From an uncultured Clostridia bacterium (GTDB lineage Bacteria; Bacillota; Clostridia; Oscillospirales; CAG-272): a stretch of DNA of 5,507 nt. Positions 5,506 through 5,507 of the stretch are shown one piece after another. Where the stretch lies: positions 1 to 5,507 of the forward strand of contig CAMZBE010000103.1 in the NCBI GenBank assembly GCA_947304475.1, in the 5' to 3' direction. Positions within the stretch are counted from its first letter, which is position 1; each line of letters begins with the position of its first letter. Made by a program: the position numbers and the translations under genes. The notes under the pieces were generated by a model that saw nothing but the letters and a program-made list of their open reading frames with translations, had not been told where the DNA came from and made no database searches.

Positions 5506-5507
5506 CC

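Noticed and set aside
5359..5507. T-box riboswitch or histidine attenuator leader peptide
   Set aside because: No TGGNACC-type antiterminator element, no run of histidine codons in a small leader frame, and no hairpin followed by a T tract was found on the minus strand. The leader is also short for a T-box, though its far end is cut off by the window.

Overview
The window holds the 5' (promoter-proximal) part of a histidine biosynthesis operon, read entirely on the minus strand (right to left). Transcription order is yerC/hisR-like regulator (5358-5032), hisZ (5047-3941), hisG (3947-3318), hisD (3325-2045), hisC (2048-972), hisB (975-388) and hisH (from 391, running off the left edge). The remaining pathway genes (hisA, hisF, hisI/hisE and a histidinol-phosphate phosphatase) are not here; some may lie beyond position 1.

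The organism is probably a Gram-positive of the Clostridia type with fairly GC-rich DNA. The pointers are the short form of HisG together with a separate HisZ subunit, a single-domain HisB dehydratase without the enterobacterial phosphatase domain, a TrpR-superfamily YerC-type regulator as the first gene, and strong AGGAGG-type ribosome binding sites. I cannot assign a genus.

All six gene junctions overlap (16, 7, 8, 4, 4 and 4 bases), so there is no intergenic space from 1 to 5358. HisG+HisZ start the pathway from PRPP and ATP. HisH supplies ammonia for the imidazole-glycerol-phosphate (IGP) synthase step. HisB dehydrates IGP, HisC transaminates imidazole acetol-phosphate, and HisD carries out the last two oxidations to histidine. 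The first gene very likely encodes the regulator of the operon.

The only non-coding stretch is the 149-base leader at 5359-5507. It has a possible -10 box at the window edge and then a perfect 14-bp palindrome (TTTAGCGCGCTAAA). Running on from that is a 72-bp ladder of nine degenerate 8-bp units with the recurring core TTTAG/TTTAA, followed by a strong ribosome binding site. TTTAG-type half-sites at 8-bp steps next to a TrpR-family gene are the most interesting feature here. E. coli TrpR operators also use CTAG-like half-sites with an 8-bp register, so this leader may be a multi-dimer operator for the adjacent regulator. The alternative is an unrelated minisatellite.
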